64,000 nt of DNA from Bin75 sp965223955 (GTDB taxonomy: Bacteria > Nitrospirota > Nitrospiria > Nitrospirales > UBA8639): contig OZ245029.1 in NCBI GenBank assembly GCA_965223955.1, positions 62,001-126,000 of the forward strand. Reading direction: 5' to 3'. The notes under the pieces were generated by a model. It was not told the DNA's origin. It did no database searches and worked only from the letters and a program-made list of their open reading frames with translations. The translations under genes and the position numbers were made by a program. Below, one piece after another: positions 44,064-54,231 of this stretch; the stretch's first letter is position 1, and every line of letters begins with the position of its first letter.

Positions 44064-45305
44064 TTAGCAAAGGTTGAGGACCCAACTCTTCATACGACCA
44101 AAGACCCCCCCCAACCCATTCCCGCCTTTCCTGCCCCCGCCAACGAACTCGAATTCCTGGTCCGTCCGATGCGCGTGCAAAATAAGACCGACCCCCGTGG
44201 AAAACATGGGGTTGCTGACAATATCCCGCAAGCCGCCCACGCCGGACGGGACGCCGCGTCTCCCCGGCAGATCCAGCACGAGTTCAGCCGCATCCGGCAT
44301 ACCTTCCAACATCGACGTGCCTCCGGTGATCACCACTCCCGCGGCCAGTTTGCCCTCGTAGCCTGATCGATAAATTTCTCGCAGGACCAATTCAAATATT
44401 TCCTCCACCCGCGGTTGGATAATTTCGGCAATTTCCCGCCTGCTCATGGGGTGCGGAGGACGACCGCCGACACTCGGAATCTCCACGACTTCCGTATCTT
44501 TCACCATGTTGACGAGAGCCGCGCCGTACCGCACCTTGATTTTTTCCGCATCGGCGAGCGAGGTACGCAACCCGATTTGCAGGTCGGTCGTAATGTGTTG
44601 ACCGCCTACCGGCAAGACCGCCGAGTGACAAATCGTCCCATCGGAGAAAATGGCCAAATCGGACGTCCCTCCCCCGAGATCGACCATGGCAATCCCCAAT
44701 TCTTTTTCTTCATCCGTGAGAACGGCTTCACTTGAGGCCAGCGGCTGCAAGACGATGTCGACCACGTCGAGCCCGGCGCGATTGACGCATTTCATGAGAT
44801 TCTTGGCCGACGTCGTCGCCCCGGTGACGATATGCACGTCGACCTCCAACCTCGTGCCGGAAATGCCGACCGGCTCTTGAATGCCTTCCTGGTCATCCAC
44901 GATAAACTCTCGAGGCAACACGTGCAGCACCCGTCGATCCGACGGCACCACGGCCGCGGCCTTGGCCGTCTCAATGGCTCGATACACGTCGGCTCGAAAG
45001 ACTTCATTCCGCTTGAGCGCCACCACGCCCTTTGCCATCTCACTGGAAATATGGCTGCCGGCGATGCCAGTGTAGACCGAGTTGATTTGGACGGCCGCCA
45101 TCAACTCGGCTTCTTCCACCGCCTTTTTAATCGACTCCACGGTGCTGTCAATATTCACGACGACGCCTTTTCGAAGCCCCCGGGATGGACTCGAGCCCAC
45201 ACCAATGATGTTGACCCCATCATCAGGCGTCACCTGCGCCACGATGGCGCAAATTTTGGTGGTTCCAATATCAAGTCCGACAACGATGTGCTCTTTTTTG
45301 GCCAT
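44064..45305 (-). CDS. ftsA: Cell division protein FtsA
   Basis: A 413-residue actin-fold protein that anchors FtsZ to the membrane. VVGLDIGTTKICAIVA, DLGGGTSDLAIF and ITGGTSMLEGMPDAAEL form the nucleotide pocket, and the C-terminal FGRMKSWVLNL is a possible membrane-binding helix. 9 bases separate it from ftsQ. Confidence 0.97.
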   Translation of the reverse strand: MAKKEHIVVGLDIGTTKICAIVAQVTPDDGVNIIGVGSSPSRGLRKGVVVNIDSTVESIKKAVEEAELMAAVQINSVYTGIAGSHISSEMAKGVVALKRNEVFRADVYRAIETAKAAAVVPSDRRVLHVLPREFIVDDQEGIQEPVGISGTRLEVDVHIVTGATTSAKNLMKCVNRAGLDVVDIVLQPLASSEAVLTDEEKELGIAMVDLGGGTSDLAIFSDGTICHSAVLPVGGQHITTDLQIGLRTSLADAEKIKVRYGAALVNMVKDTEVVEIPSVGGRPPHPMSRREIAEIIQPRVEEIFELVLREIYRSGYEGKLAAGVVITGGTSMLEGMPDAAELVLDLPGRRGVPSGVGGLRDIVSNPMFSTGVGLILHAHRTDQEFEFVGGGRKGGNGLGGVFGRMKSWVLNLC

Positions 45306-45314
45306 GAGACTTTC

Positions 45315-46079
45315 TCACCCTTTCTCTCGAACGATCACCTTGCCGGCAAACCGTAAATCAATCTCATGCGGTCCTTGACGGAAACGTTCTTGAAGAGACG
45401 GCTCCAGATCGAGATACGGCTGCCACATGTCTTGGAATTCGTTCTTCACCTGAAAAACCAGCCCGTCGGTTTTCCCGACCATGAACCGTGCATCACTCAA
45501 ATCGACGCTCACGGCGAGGCCAACATGACGCTGCAGATGCTTGGCGAAACGGAGCCCTCTCCGAGCCTGAGCTTGCGTCTCGGGGTTTCCTCCCAAAATT
45601 TTCACCGCTGAAAGCCCCATAAGTTCAGGCAACGTTCCCGCCGGCATAGCCGGCGCAAGGGACAACACCACGCCTTCTTTGTCTAAAAACAACGTTCCCC
45701 CCGCATGTTGAAACAACGCGGCTGGCTTTCGCTCGACCACGATCACCGTCAGGGTGTGGGGAAGGACTCGCCCCACCGACGCGGAAGCCACCCAAGGATG
45801 AGCCTCCACTTTCCGTTCCAGGCTTGAGAAATCCACCGAAAGCAACGAACGATCCTCGGGTAAAGCCAACAGCGACAGCACGACTCGACGATCGAGTCGA
45901 TCCGTCCCGGAAATGGAGACACGCTGAATGGCCAACAAACCGGCCACGGCTGATGGAATCCACTGATAGCCCATCATGCAGAAGGTCACCAGGATGCCGA
46001 GCAACCCTCCTTGAACCATCCGGGTCCACCACCTTCGCGACGATGGTCTCTGCTGAAGTGATCGGTTTCCGCGGCTCAT
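45315..46079 (-). CDS. ftsQ: Cell division protein FtsQ
   Basis: A 254-residue bitopic protein with a cytoplasmic basic N-terminus, one membrane segment (LLGILVTFCMMGYQW), a POTRA domain (VSISGTDRLDRRVVLSLL) and the FtsQ domain (VERKPAALF). It links division components in the periplasm. The ATG at 46079 overlaps the ddl stop (ATGA) and has AGGAAAGG upstream. Confidence 0.93.
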   Translation of the reverse strand: MSRGNRSLQQRPSSRRWWTRMVQGGLLGILVTFCMMGYQWIPSAVAGLLAIQRVSISGTDRLDRRVVLSLLALPEDRSLLSVDFSSLERKVEAHPWVASASVGRVLPHTLTVIVVERKPAALFQHAGGTLFLDKEGVVLSLAPAMPAGTLPELMGLSAVKILGGNPETQAQARRGLRFAKHLQRHVGLAVSVDLSDARFMVGKTDGLVFQVKNEFQDMWQPYLDLEPSLQERFRQGPHEIDLRFAGKVIVREKG

Positions 46080-47029
46080 CCCGGCCCTTTCCTCGCCCTC
46101 GTTGTCCCCCAACTCGATTGCCGCGCCAGACCGGACTGTAAAATACGTTCCGTCAGAGAATCGTACTCGATGCCGGCCTGGGCCGCGGACATGGGCAACA
46201 GGCTTCTCCGGGTCATCCCGGGAATCGTATTGATTTCCAAAAACACGGGCCTGCCGTACCGGTTGAGCCGGAAATCAATTCTGGCTGCGCCGGCACATCC
46301 CATCACCCGGTAGGCCTCAACCGCCAACGCTTTCACCCGTTGCTCCTGGCCCTTGGTGACGGGGGCCGGGCAGATGTACCGCGTTTCGGATTTCTCATAT
46401 TTGGCGGCATAATCATAAAACGCACCGGGCGCGACAATCTCAACCGGCGGCAAGGCTTCGCCGTCCAACACGGACACGGCAATTTCACGGCCGTCGATAA
46501 ACGATTCCACGAGTACCTCATGATCGTATGCAAATGCCTGCTTCAGGGCGCCCTTCCACTGCGAGGGCTTTCGCACGACCGACACGCCCACAGTGGATCC
46601 CTCGTTGGCGGGTTTGACGACCAAGGGCCATGACAGTTGCGTCGGGATTGCCCTATTGCCGGTCCGTTGCATGACCACGCCGGGTGCGACGGGAACACCC
46701 TGCATCCGCACGAAGGCCTTGGTCACCGATTTATTCATGCCCATTACGCTGGCTTGGACTCCTGAGCCGGTATACGGAATGCCCATCACCTCCAAGAGGC
46801 CCTGCACCGTTCCATCCTCTCCGCCCCGTCCATGCAGGGCGAGAAAGGCCAGTTGAACGTTGCGCGCCCGTAGCTTGAGCGGCAATGAGACGTCCACGTC
46901 GATGCGGGTGGCGGCATACCCTTTTCGAATCAACGCGGCATACACCGCCTGTCCGGTTTTCAAGGAAATCTCACGTTCCGCTGATTGCCCTCCCATGAGA
47001 ACTCCTATGTGGGCTGAGGTTAATGGCAT
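46076..47029 (-). CDS. ddl: D-alanine--D-alanine ligase
   Basis: A 317-residue ATP-grasp enzyme forming D-Ala-D-Ala. GVLMGGQSAEREISL and VFLEINTIPGMT are diagnostic, with AFLALHGRGGEDGTVQG. Start at 47029 (MPLTSAHIG) with GAAGGGA upstream; the longer frame overlaps murB. Confidence 0.97.
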   Translation of the reverse strand: MPLTSAHIGVLMGGQSAEREISLKTGQAVYAALIRKGYAATRIDVDVSLPLKLRARNVQLAFLALHGRGGEDGTVQGLLEVMGIPYTGSGVQASVMGMNKSVTKAFVRMQGVPVAPGVVMQRTGNRAIPTQLSWPLVVKPANEGSTVGVSVVRKPSQWKGALKQAFAYDHEVLVESFIDGREIAVSVLDGEALPPVEIVAPGAFYDYAAKYEKSETRYICPAPVTKGQEQRVKALAVEAYRVMGCAGAARIDFRLNRYGRPVFLEINTIPGMTRRSLLPMSAAQAGIEYDSLTERILQSGLARQSSWGTTRARKGPG

Positions 47030-47049
47030 AATCCCTTCACTGCTGCATG

Positions 47050-47997
47050 CTAACGCTCGCCCACCACTTTCCATTCCAACTCCAACCTGATGCCCGTTCG
47101 GCGCAAGACTGCTTGTTGGATCGTTTCGATGAGCCGCAACGCGTCCGTGGAGCGCGCACGTCCGAGATTGACGATAAAATTGGCATGTTTGGTCGACACT
47201 TGCGCATCCCCCACCCGGTACCCCTTCAGACCGGCTTCTTCAATGAGCCGGCCGGCCGTGGTTCCCGGGGGATTTTTAAAAACCGACCCGGCATTGGGTT
47301 GAGAGAGGGGTTGCGATCGCTTTCGATACTGCAGATAGGACTTGGTGCGCGATTCAATTTCTTCTCTGGGAGCCGGGGTCAGACGAAGCCATGCCCCCAC
47401 CACAATGCCTTCAGGCAGGCTGACGGAACGATACGCGAACGAGACGTCCGCCGCAGGATAGGTCATTAACCGGCCATCGGGATTGACCATTTGAATGGCA
47501 TCCAAACAGTTTTGCATTTCCCCCAGCATGGTCCCGGCATTCATCACGACCCCGCCGCCGACGGTCCCGGGGATACCAGCTGCCCATTCGAGCCCCGACA
47601 ACGCATGATGCACGGCAAACCCCAGCAGCGTCGGCATCCGCGCGCCGGCTTCGGCGAACACGAGCCGGTCGTCTTCTTTTTCAATGGCTGCCATGTTGGA
47701 CAAACTCAAGACCATGCCTCGAATGCCGCCGTCCTGCACCAACAGGTTCGTCCCCCCCAGCACCATGATGGGAACCTGAGCCGCATGCGCTTGACGAACG
47801 ATCCGACAGACGTCATGGACGTCTTCCGGACTGACAAACGCGTCGGCCGGCCCCCCGATGCGGAGCGAGGTCAACCCTGCCAACGGCGCGTCGAACACGA
47901 CTTCTCCGCGGATCCCCGACAGGGCCGTTTTCAAATCATGATGGTTCGACACGGTCAGTACGTCTCCCGCCCATGGCAATCTGATCCCCAGGCTCAC
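47050..47997 (-). CDS. murB: UDP-N-acetylenolpyruvoylglucosamine reductase
   Basis: A 315-residue FAD enzyme reducing enolpyruvyl-UDP-GlcNAc to UDP-MurNAc. RIGGPADAF and VGGGVVMNAGTML bind FAD, and NAGSVFKNPPGTTAGRLIEEAGLKG identifies the type. GTG start overlaps the murC stop (GTGA). Confidence 0.96.
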   Translation of the reverse strand: MSLGIRLPWAGDVLTVSNHHDLKTALSGIRGEVVFDAPLAGLTSLRIGGPADAFVSPEDVHDVCRIVRQAHAAQVPIMVLGGTNLLVQDGGIRGMVLSLSNMAAIEKEDDRLVFAEAGARMPTLLGFAVHHALSGLEWAAGIPGTVGGGVVMNAGTMLGEMQNCLDAIQMVNPDGRLMTYPAADVSFAYRSVSLPEGIVVGAWLRLTPAPREEIESRTKSYLQYRKRSQPLSQPNAGSVFKNPPGTTAGRLIEEAGLKGYRVGDAQVSTKHANFIVNLGRARSTDALRLIETIQQAVLRRTGIRLELEWKVVGER

Positions 47998-49370
47998 AAC
48001 AACTCCAACAACTCGACACCCACCTTCCAGATGTCTCCGGCCCCCAGCGTGAGCACCGTATCACCGGATCGAAGCTCCGAGACCAGTCGACTGATCAACA
48101 CGTCCTGTTTCTCCACCCAATGAACCGCCGGGTGTCCCATGGCCCGGATTCGTTCGGCCAGGATTTCCCCGGACACGCCTTCGATCGACTCTTCGCCTGC
48201 CGCATAAATCGGCGTCACGTACAGGACGTCCGCTTGCTCAAAGGCGTTCGCAAATTCATCCAAAAGATCCTGCGTGCGGCTGTACCGATGGGGCTGAAAG
48301 ATCACCGCCAATCGCCCTGACCATGCGGCCTTGGCCGCCGCCAGGGTCGCCAGGATTTCCGTAGGATGATGGCCGTAATCGTCCACGATCACCATCCCTC
48401 CTTTTTCTCCACGGATATGAAATCGCCGTTCGACACCGGAGAATGAGGCGACGCCGGCACGAATCAAATCCGGCGGGACGTCCAGTTCCAAACCGACCCC
48501 GATCGCGGCCAACGCATTGGACACGTTGTGGACGCCCGGAATGTTGAGCCGAAAAGGGCCTAATGTCCGTTCGCGAAATTGAACGCGAAAATTCGTGGTC
48601 CGTCCCTTGATTTCTATATCCGTGGCACGCAAGTCCGGCATGGAGGCATCGGAGCCCTCCCGGCCATAGGTCACATACCGCTTCTGTATCTGAGGCAGCA
48701 TCGCTCGAAGATGTACGTCATCCGCGCACAGGATGGCCACACCATAAAAAGGCACTTTATTGACGAATTCCAAAAAGGCTGCTTTCAGCCGATCCATGGA
48801 TTGATAGTAGTCGAGATGCTCTCGATCGATATTCGTCACCACCGCAATTGCAGGAGACAGTCGAAGAAACGACCCGTCACTCTCATCAGCCTCGGTAATG
48901 AGCAAGTCACTTCGCCCCAACCTGGCATGGGTGCCCATGGCATTCACCTTTCCCCCAACCACGAACGTCGGATCGAGGCCGGCATGCGCCAACACCGACG
49001 CGACAATGGACGTCGTCGTGGTTTTCCCATGAGCACCGGCAATGGCCACGCCGAACTTGAGTCGCATGAGTTCCGCCAGCATTTCGGCACGCGGGATCAC
49101 CGGCACGACTTTCTTTTTCGCAGCCACCACTTCCGGGTTCGATGCCTGAACGGCTGAAGAAATCACCACCACTTGCGCTCCTTCCACGTGAGAGGCGTCA
49201 TGCCCGATGGAAATTCTTCCCCCCAAGGTTTCCAACCGGCGCGTATTGTCCGACGGGACCACGTCGGATCCCGTGACGTGATAGCCCAGCGTCAACAACA
49301 CCTCGGCGATGCCGCTCATCCCACTCCCGCCGATCCCCACAAGATGAATATGCCGAATCTTTCTAAACAC
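47994..49370 (-). CDS. murC: UDP-N-acetylmuramate--L-alanine ligase
   Basis: A 458-residue Mur ligase adding L-Ala. N-terminal VGIGGSGMSGIAEVL, ATP loop GAHGKTTTTSIV and DDYGHHPTEI are the family marks. The start is a GTG at 49370; it lies 9 bases after the murG stop. Confidence 0.97.
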   Translation of the reverse strand: MFRKIRHIHLVGIGGSGMSGIAEVLLTLGYHVTGSDVVPSDNTRRLETLGGRISIGHDASHVEGAQVVVISSAVQASNPEVVAAKKKVVPVIPRAEMLAELMRLKFGVAIAGAHGKTTTTSIVASVLAHAGLDPTFVVGGKVNAMGTHARLGRSDLLITEADESDGSFLRLSPAIAVVTNIDREHLDYYQSMDRLKAAFLEFVNKVPFYGVAILCADDVHLRAMLPQIQKRYVTYGREGSDASMPDLRATDIEIKGRTTNFRVQFRERTLGPFRLNIPGVHNVSNALAAIGVGLELDVPPDLIRAGVASFSGVERRFHIRGEKGGMVIVDDYGHHPTEILATLAAAKAAWSGRLAVIFQPHRYSRTQDLLDEFANAFEQADVLYVTPIYAAGEESIEGVSGEILAERIRAMGHPAVHWVEKQDVLISRLVSELRSGDTVLTLGAGDIWKVGVELLELL

Positions 49371-49379
49371 CGTTCGTCA

Positions 49380-50480
49380 TCATGACCGTGAACGTTCAGG
49401 GGGCCTTTTCCCCAACAACCGATAACACTCGTGTACCATTGCCTCGGCCGAATCGACGTTCCGCAAACGCATGCTCTGTTCCGCCATGTGTCGAACACGG
49501 TCCGGGTGGTGAATCAACTCCTCAATCTCTTCAGCCAACCTGGCTCCGGTAAGCGCAGGCTGAAGCAGCACAATGCCCGCCCCCGCTCGCTCCACGACGC
49601 GGGCATTGGATTCCTGGTGATTGTGCGTCGCCTGAGGAAAAGGAATGAGGATGGAGGGCTTGGCACAGGCGGCGATTTCCGACAACGTCAAGGCCCCACA
49701 TCGACAGATCACGAGATCCGCTTGGCGAAGCGTCCCGGGCATATCCTCCACAAAAGGAACCACTTCCGCCTTCACGTTCATCTTGCGATACGCTTGGGAA
49801 ACACGATCGAAGTCGTTCAGTCCCGACTGATGAATCACCGTGACCCGGCTCCGAATCAGGGAAGAGGCCTGAACGGCTTCGAGCACAATGGAGTTCATGG
49901 CCTGGGCCCCTTGACTGCCGCCACAGACCAACAGGGTGTCGACCCGGCCCGATCCAAGACACGGTGGCGTCGCGACAAAAGCTCTTCGCAACGGAGTTCC
50001 CACCACGGCGACCTTGTCGGCGCGAAAATACGGTGTTGCGCGTTCGAACGAGACAAAAATCCGATCGGCCAAGGGCCCCAGAACGCGGTTGGCTATTCCC
50101 GGGACCGTGTTCAATTCCACGATGGCTCGCGGGATTCCCAACAGCAAAGCCGCGAAGATCACCGGCGGACTCGTATAGCCGCCGGTGCCAACGACGAGAT
50201 CCGCTTTGGATGCGCGCAACAAGCGGAAGCATCGCCAAACCGCCCCGGGGATCAACAGAAGCGCCTTGATCGAAGACCACGTCCCTCGACCCACCACTCC
50301 CTCCACTCGGAGGGTTTCCATTTGCCATTGCGTGCCGGCCATCATCGTCTGCTCGAGAGCGCGCCCCGTCCCCACCAACGTCACGGACGTATCGGCCGCT
50401 TGACGACAAAACTCTTCGGCCAATGCGAGAGCCGGGTAAAAATGTCCTCCCGTGCTACCTGCTGCAATCACCACGTTCAT
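49380..50480 (-). CDS. murG: Lipid II synthase MurG (GlcNAc transferase)
   Basis: A 366-residue GT28 glycosyltransferase making lipid II at the inner face of the membrane. GSTGGHFYPALALAEE is the N-terminal motif; CGGSQGAQAMN and CRCGALTLSEIAACAKPSILIPFPQATHNHQ are diagnostic. Its ATG overlaps the ftsW stop by 4 bases. Confidence 0.97.
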   Translation of the reverse strand: MNVVIAAGSTGGHFYPALALAEEFCRQAADTSVTLVGTGRALEQTMMAGTQWQMETLRVEGVVGRGTWSSIKALLLIPGAVWRCFRLLRASKADLVVGTGGYTSPPVIFAALLLGIPRAIVELNTVPGIANRVLGPLADRIFVSFERATPYFRADKVAVVGTPLRRAFVATPPCLGSGRVDTLLVCGGSQGAQAMNSIVLEAVQASSLIRSRVTVIHQSGLNDFDRVSQAYRKMNVKAEVVPFVEDMPGTLRQADLVICRCGALTLSEIAACAKPSILIPFPQATHNHQESNARVVERAGAGIVLLQPALTGARLAEEIEELIHHPDRVRHMAEQSMRLRNVDSAEAMVHECYRLLGKRPPERSRS

Positions 50481-51664
50481 CCCATCCCGTACGAGGAAAT
50501 GGGCCGGCCCGTTGGGTCGGCCCGGGAAATACTCAGCAGAATGCCCATAGCCACCAGACTCATGATTAACGAAGATCCCCCATAGCTCACGAAAGGCAGC
50601 GTTAATCCTTTCGTCGGCAGCAGACCGGACACCACGCTCATATTGATGAGCACCGGTATCCCTACCAACAAGGTCACCCCACCAGCCAAATGGCGCCCGA
50701 AGGCATCGGGGGCCTGTCCTGCAATTTTGAATCCCTTGACGATCAGGACCGAGAATAATCCGATCAATAACCCCGTTCCGACAAACCCGAGTTCTTCCCC
50801 CACCAGAGCCAGAACAAAATCCGTGTGCGCTTCAGGCAGAAAAAACAATTTTTGGCGTCCTTCACCCAACCCCACGCCGAACAACCCGCCATTCCCCAAC
50901 GCGACAAACGATTGCGTGAGTTGGAAACCGGCATCGGTCGGATCCTGCCAGGGATCTAAAAAATTCAACAGCCGTCGACGGCGATAGTCGGACTGCATGA
51001 TCAACGTATACGCCACGGCGAGCAGGACCATGCCCATCCCGAGAAGATGAGGAATCCTGGTTCCGCCTAAAAACAGCAGGCCGAACAAGAGCAGTGTCAG
51101 GACCACGGCCGTTCCCATATCGGGTTCGAGCAAGAGCAACCCCGCAAACGTCCCGACGACCGCCATGGGAGCCAGGACCCCACGACTGAAGGTGACGAGG
51201 TCCTGCTCTTTCCTGACGAGAAACGAAGCCAGGTACAACACGATGGACAGTTTGGCGATCTCTCCCGGTTGCATGGAAAACCCCGCAACGCGAAGCCACC
51301 GACGCGCCCCATTCACTTGAGTGCCCAGGAAGGGGATCAGGACCAGGACCAACAGCACGAACGTCAGGACCAAGCCGTAGGGTGTGAGAGTTTTCCACAT
51401 GTTGTAATCCTGTTGGGCCACCCAATGCAGGGCCATGAGCCCCAACAGCAGCCAGAGACTTTGCCGCTTCAAAAAAAACGTTGAATCTCCGTAACGTGTT
51501 TCCGCCATCACACCGCTTGCGCTGAACATGATAATCAGCCCAATGAGGGCCAACATGTACGTGACAACTAGGACGGTCCGATCCATGGGACGCAAAGCAG
51601 GCCTGTCCTTGCCGGAATTCCATGCCAAGGAGAGCTGTATCTTGTTGCTACGAACGTGCCCCAT
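50477..51664 (-). CDS. ftsW: Peptidoglycan glycosyltransferase FtsW
   Basis: A 395-residue SEDS protein with about ten membrane segments, working with FtsI at the septum. GARRWLRVAGFSMQPGEIAKL and GLLPTKGLTLPFVSYGGSSL are signature parts. The ATG at 51664 (MGHVRS) is preferred because GAGGGAA precedes it; 51679 is the alternative. Confidence 0.96.
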   Translation of the reverse strand: MGHVRSNKIQLSLAWNSGKDRPALRPMDRTVLVVTYMLALIGLIIMFSASGVMAETRYGDSTFFLKRQSLWLLLGLMALHWVAQQDYNMWKTLTPYGLVLTFVLLVLVLIPFLGTQVNGARRWLRVAGFSMQPGEIAKLSIVLYLASFLVRKEQDLVTFSRGVLAPMAVVGTFAGLLLLEPDMGTAVVLTLLLFGLLFLGGTRIPHLLGMGMVLLAVAYTLIMQSDYRRRRLLNFLDPWQDPTDAGFQLTQSFVALGNGGLFGVGLGEGRQKLFFLPEAHTDFVLALVGEELGFVGTGLLIGLFSVLIVKGFKIAGQAPDAFGRHLAGGVTLLVGIPVLINMSVVSGLLPTKGLTLPFVSYGGSSLIMSLVAMGILLSISRADPTGRPISSYGMG

Positions 51665-51682
51665 TGTGGGTTCCCTCATGCA

Positions 51683-53134
51683 TCAATCGGCCAAGGCATT
51701 CACAAGATCGCGAAATTGTTGACCTCGATCGCGATAATCCCGGAACATGTCAAAACTGGCACAGGCCGGAGAAAACAACACGGCATCACCCGGCGTTGCG
51801 AGGTCCGCAGCCAGGGTGACCCCCTCGGCCAAGGAGGACACGTGGCTGATCGCCCCCACGCCTGCAATGGCTCGGGCAATGGTGTCCGCCGACTCCCCCA
51901 ACACGATACAGTGCTTGACACCCGGCTCGAGTGCGTCTTTCAAGCGACCGAACTCGCTCTTTCCCTTCTCTTTTCCACCCAAAATAATGACGAAAGGCTG
52001 CCGGAGACTGTCGATGGCTTTCCGTGTGGCGTCGACGTTCGTCCCCTTGGAATCATTGATAAACGTCACGCCTCGTCGCTCACGCACGACTTCACAGACG
52101 TGGGGCAGCCCCCGAAACGATCGGACGGCCCGTCTCATGCCGTCCCGGGAACAGCCCCTGACCATGCCGACGGCGAGGGCGGCGAGGACATTGGAGACGT
52201 TGTGATTCCCCGGAAGGGGAATTTCGTGCACCGGCATCAGTTCGTCCCGTTGTCCATTCCATCGAGTCACGATCGTCTCACCGGCCACCCATACTCCATT
52301 GGGCACTTCCTCGAACACGCTGAATTCGATGAGTTGCCCTTGCAGCGAATCCCGAACGTTCCGGACTTGCGCCTCGTCGGCATTCAGAACGGCAAAGTCC
52401 CCTGCGGTTTGATTCCGAAAAATATTGGCTTTAGCCTTTGCGTATTCGGCAAAACTCGGATGGCGATCCAGGTGATCCGGGGTGATATTGAGCATCACCG
52501 CGACGTGCGGGTGAAACCGGTCGATCGTTTCCAATTGAAAGCTCGACAATTCCGCGACAATCTCATGAAACGGAGCTGGCTCCTCCGAACCCACACTTGC
52601 ACGTTGATGCACGGCCAAGGCGGCTTCCGTTAACGGGATCCCCAGGTTGCCGCCGACGAAAGGAGTGGATCCGCATTCCTGAAGGAGCTGTCCAATCAGT
52701 GACACGACGGTGCTCTTTCCATTCGTTCCGGTGACTCCGATGACGGGGACGGAAAAGAACCACGAGGCCAATTCAACCTCGCCGACAATAGGAACGCCTC
52801 GCCGGCGCACGGCGTCGAACGCCTCCAGGGCCGGAGGAACGCCGGGACTCACGATCACCAGGTCAACGGCTTCCAGCCCCTTCTCGAATCGTTCTCCGCC
52901 AAACGGGTGAACCCCACACGTGCGTACATCGGATACCCCCATTGCCCATTCCGTTTCAGGCTTGTGATCGACCAGCGCCACCTTGGCTCCGAGCGCGACA
53001 AGCAACCGCGCCGCGGCCACGCCGCTCTTGCCCGCCCCGACCACGGCCACGGATTGCCCGGGGAGACTGCGTATCCGGGGGTGTGGATTCGTGCGATGCG
53101 TCCGTCGAGACATCTTCTCCAACGTCAGAAGCAT
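51683..53134 (-). CDS. murD: UDP-N-acetylmuramoylalanine--D-glutamate ligase
   Basis: A 483-residue Mur ligase adding D-Glu. N-terminal VAVVGAGKSGVAAARLL, ATP loop GTNGKSTVVSLIG and NDSKGTNVDATRKAI identify it. No good ribosome site marks 53134; 53113 is an alternative start with GGAG too near. Longer than E. coli MurD (438), mostly from the N-terminal tail. Confidence 0.96.
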   Translation of the reverse strand: MLLTLEKMSRRTHRTNPHPRIRSLPGQSVAVVGAGKSGVAAARLLVALGAKVALVDHKPETEWAMGVSDVRTCGVHPFGGERFEKGLEAVDLVIVSPGVPPALEAFDAVRRRGVPIVGEVELASWFFSVPVIGVTGTNGKSTVVSLIGQLLQECGSTPFVGGNLGIPLTEAALAVHQRASVGSEEPAPFHEIVAELSSFQLETIDRFHPHVAVMLNITPDHLDRHPSFAEYAKAKANIFRNQTAGDFAVLNADEAQVRNVRDSLQGQLIEFSVFEEVPNGVWVAGETIVTRWNGQRDELMPVHEIPLPGNHNVSNVLAALAVGMVRGCSRDGMRRAVRSFRGLPHVCEVVRERRGVTFINDSKGTNVDATRKAIDSLRQPFVIILGGKEKGKSEFGRLKDALEPGVKHCIVLGESADTIARAIAGVGAISHVSSLAEGVTLAADLATPGDAVLFSPACASFDMFRDYRDRGQQFRDLVNALAD

Positions 53135-53138
53135 AAGG

Positions 53139-54215
53139 TTAACGCAGCTTTAAGGTGCTGAGGCTCAAGAGACTCAGGAGAATAGCCACAATCCATAATC
53201 GAACCACGACCTTGGGTTCCTCCCATCCCTTCATTTCAAAATGATGATGAATGGGCGCCATCAGAAAAATCCGTTTCCTGCGCGATTTATAGAACAGCAC
53301 CTGAAAGATGACGGATACCGCCTCCATGACGAACACGCCACCAACCAGGATCAGCAACAACTCGTGCTTACTGACCACGGCGACCGTGCCCAGGGCCGCG
53401 CCGAGGGGCAAGGAACCGACGTCCCCCATGAACACCGACGCCGGATACGTGTTGAACCAAAGAAACCCGAGACTGGATCCGAAAACGGCCGCCATCAGGA
53501 CGGCCAATTCCCCGGCACCCTCGATATACGGAATCAGCAAATACTCCGACACCACTTTATTCCCGGCGGCATAGGCCACCACGGCATACGCCACCGACGC
53601 CATCATGACCGGGCCGATCGCCAACCCATCCAACCCGTCCGTCAGATTCACGGCGTTGGAGCAACCCACGATCACCAGGATGGCGAACGGAATGTAGAGC
53701 GTCCCCAAGTCGGGCGTAAACGTTTTGAAAAACGGAACGCTGAGTTCCGTCGAATACCCGGGAGAGGTATAGAAAAACAGGCCGATTCCCAAGGCAATGC
53801 CTATTTGCGCCACGAACTTTTGGAGCACGGTCAACCCTTCCGAACGCCCCCGCGAAATTTTGAGGTAGTCATCGATAAACCCGACAAACCCAAACCCCAC
53901 GATGGACAAGATGACGAGCCACACGTAAAGATTGCTCACGTCCGCCCACAGCAGCGTGGACAGCAACACGGCAAAAATAATGAGAATGCCCCCCATGGTG
54001 GGGGTTCCTTTTTTGGCCAGGTGGTGGCGCGGCCCATCTTCCCGGATACGTTGCCCCAATCGGAGTTCCTGCAATTTTTTAATCATGGGCGGAGCCAGGA
54101 AAAACGCGATGACAAAAGCGGTCAGGGCCGCGTAAATGATACGAAAGCTCAAATACCGGAACACGTTGAAAATTGCGATGTCCGTGTGCAGAGGGTAAAG
54201 CCACAAATACAACAT
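53139..54215 (-). CDS. mraY: Phospho-N-acetylmuramoyl-pentapeptide transferase
   Basis: A 358-residue polytopic enzyme making lipid I. KKGTPTMGGILI and NAVNLTDGLDGLAIG hold catalytic Asp residues; APIHHHFEMKGW is the His motif near the end. Start at 54215 (MLYLWLYPLH) matches the family length of about 360; the long frame overlaps murF. Confidence 0.97.
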   Translation of the reverse strand: MLYLWLYPLHTDIAIFNVFRYLSFRIIYAALTAFVIAFFLAPPMIKKLQELRLGQRIREDGPRHHLAKKGTPTMGGILIIFAVLLSTLLWADVSNLYVWLVILSIVGFGFVGFIDDYLKISRGRSEGLTVLQKFVAQIGIALGIGLFFYTSPGYSTELSVPFFKTFTPDLGTLYIPFAILVIVGCSNAVNLTDGLDGLAIGPVMMASVAYAVVAYAAGNKVVSEYLLIPYIEGAGELAVLMAAVFGSSLGFLWFNTYPASVFMGDVGSLPLGAALGTVAVVSKHELLLILVGGVFVMEAVSVIFQVLFYKSRRKRIFLMAPIHHHFEMKGWEEPKVVVRLWIVAILLSLLSLSTLKLR

Positions 54216-54231
54216 ACGCCTTGTCCTATCC

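Noticed and set aside
49431..50585. 384-residue plus-strand frame opposite murG
   Set aside because: Antisense shadow of a fully conserved gene in GC-rich DNA, His/Arg/Pro-rich with no domain; the same applies to long frames opposite infB (9920-10951, 12282-13373), gspE (36732-37544), murD (51656-52633), mraY (53241-54302) and murE (55725-56675).
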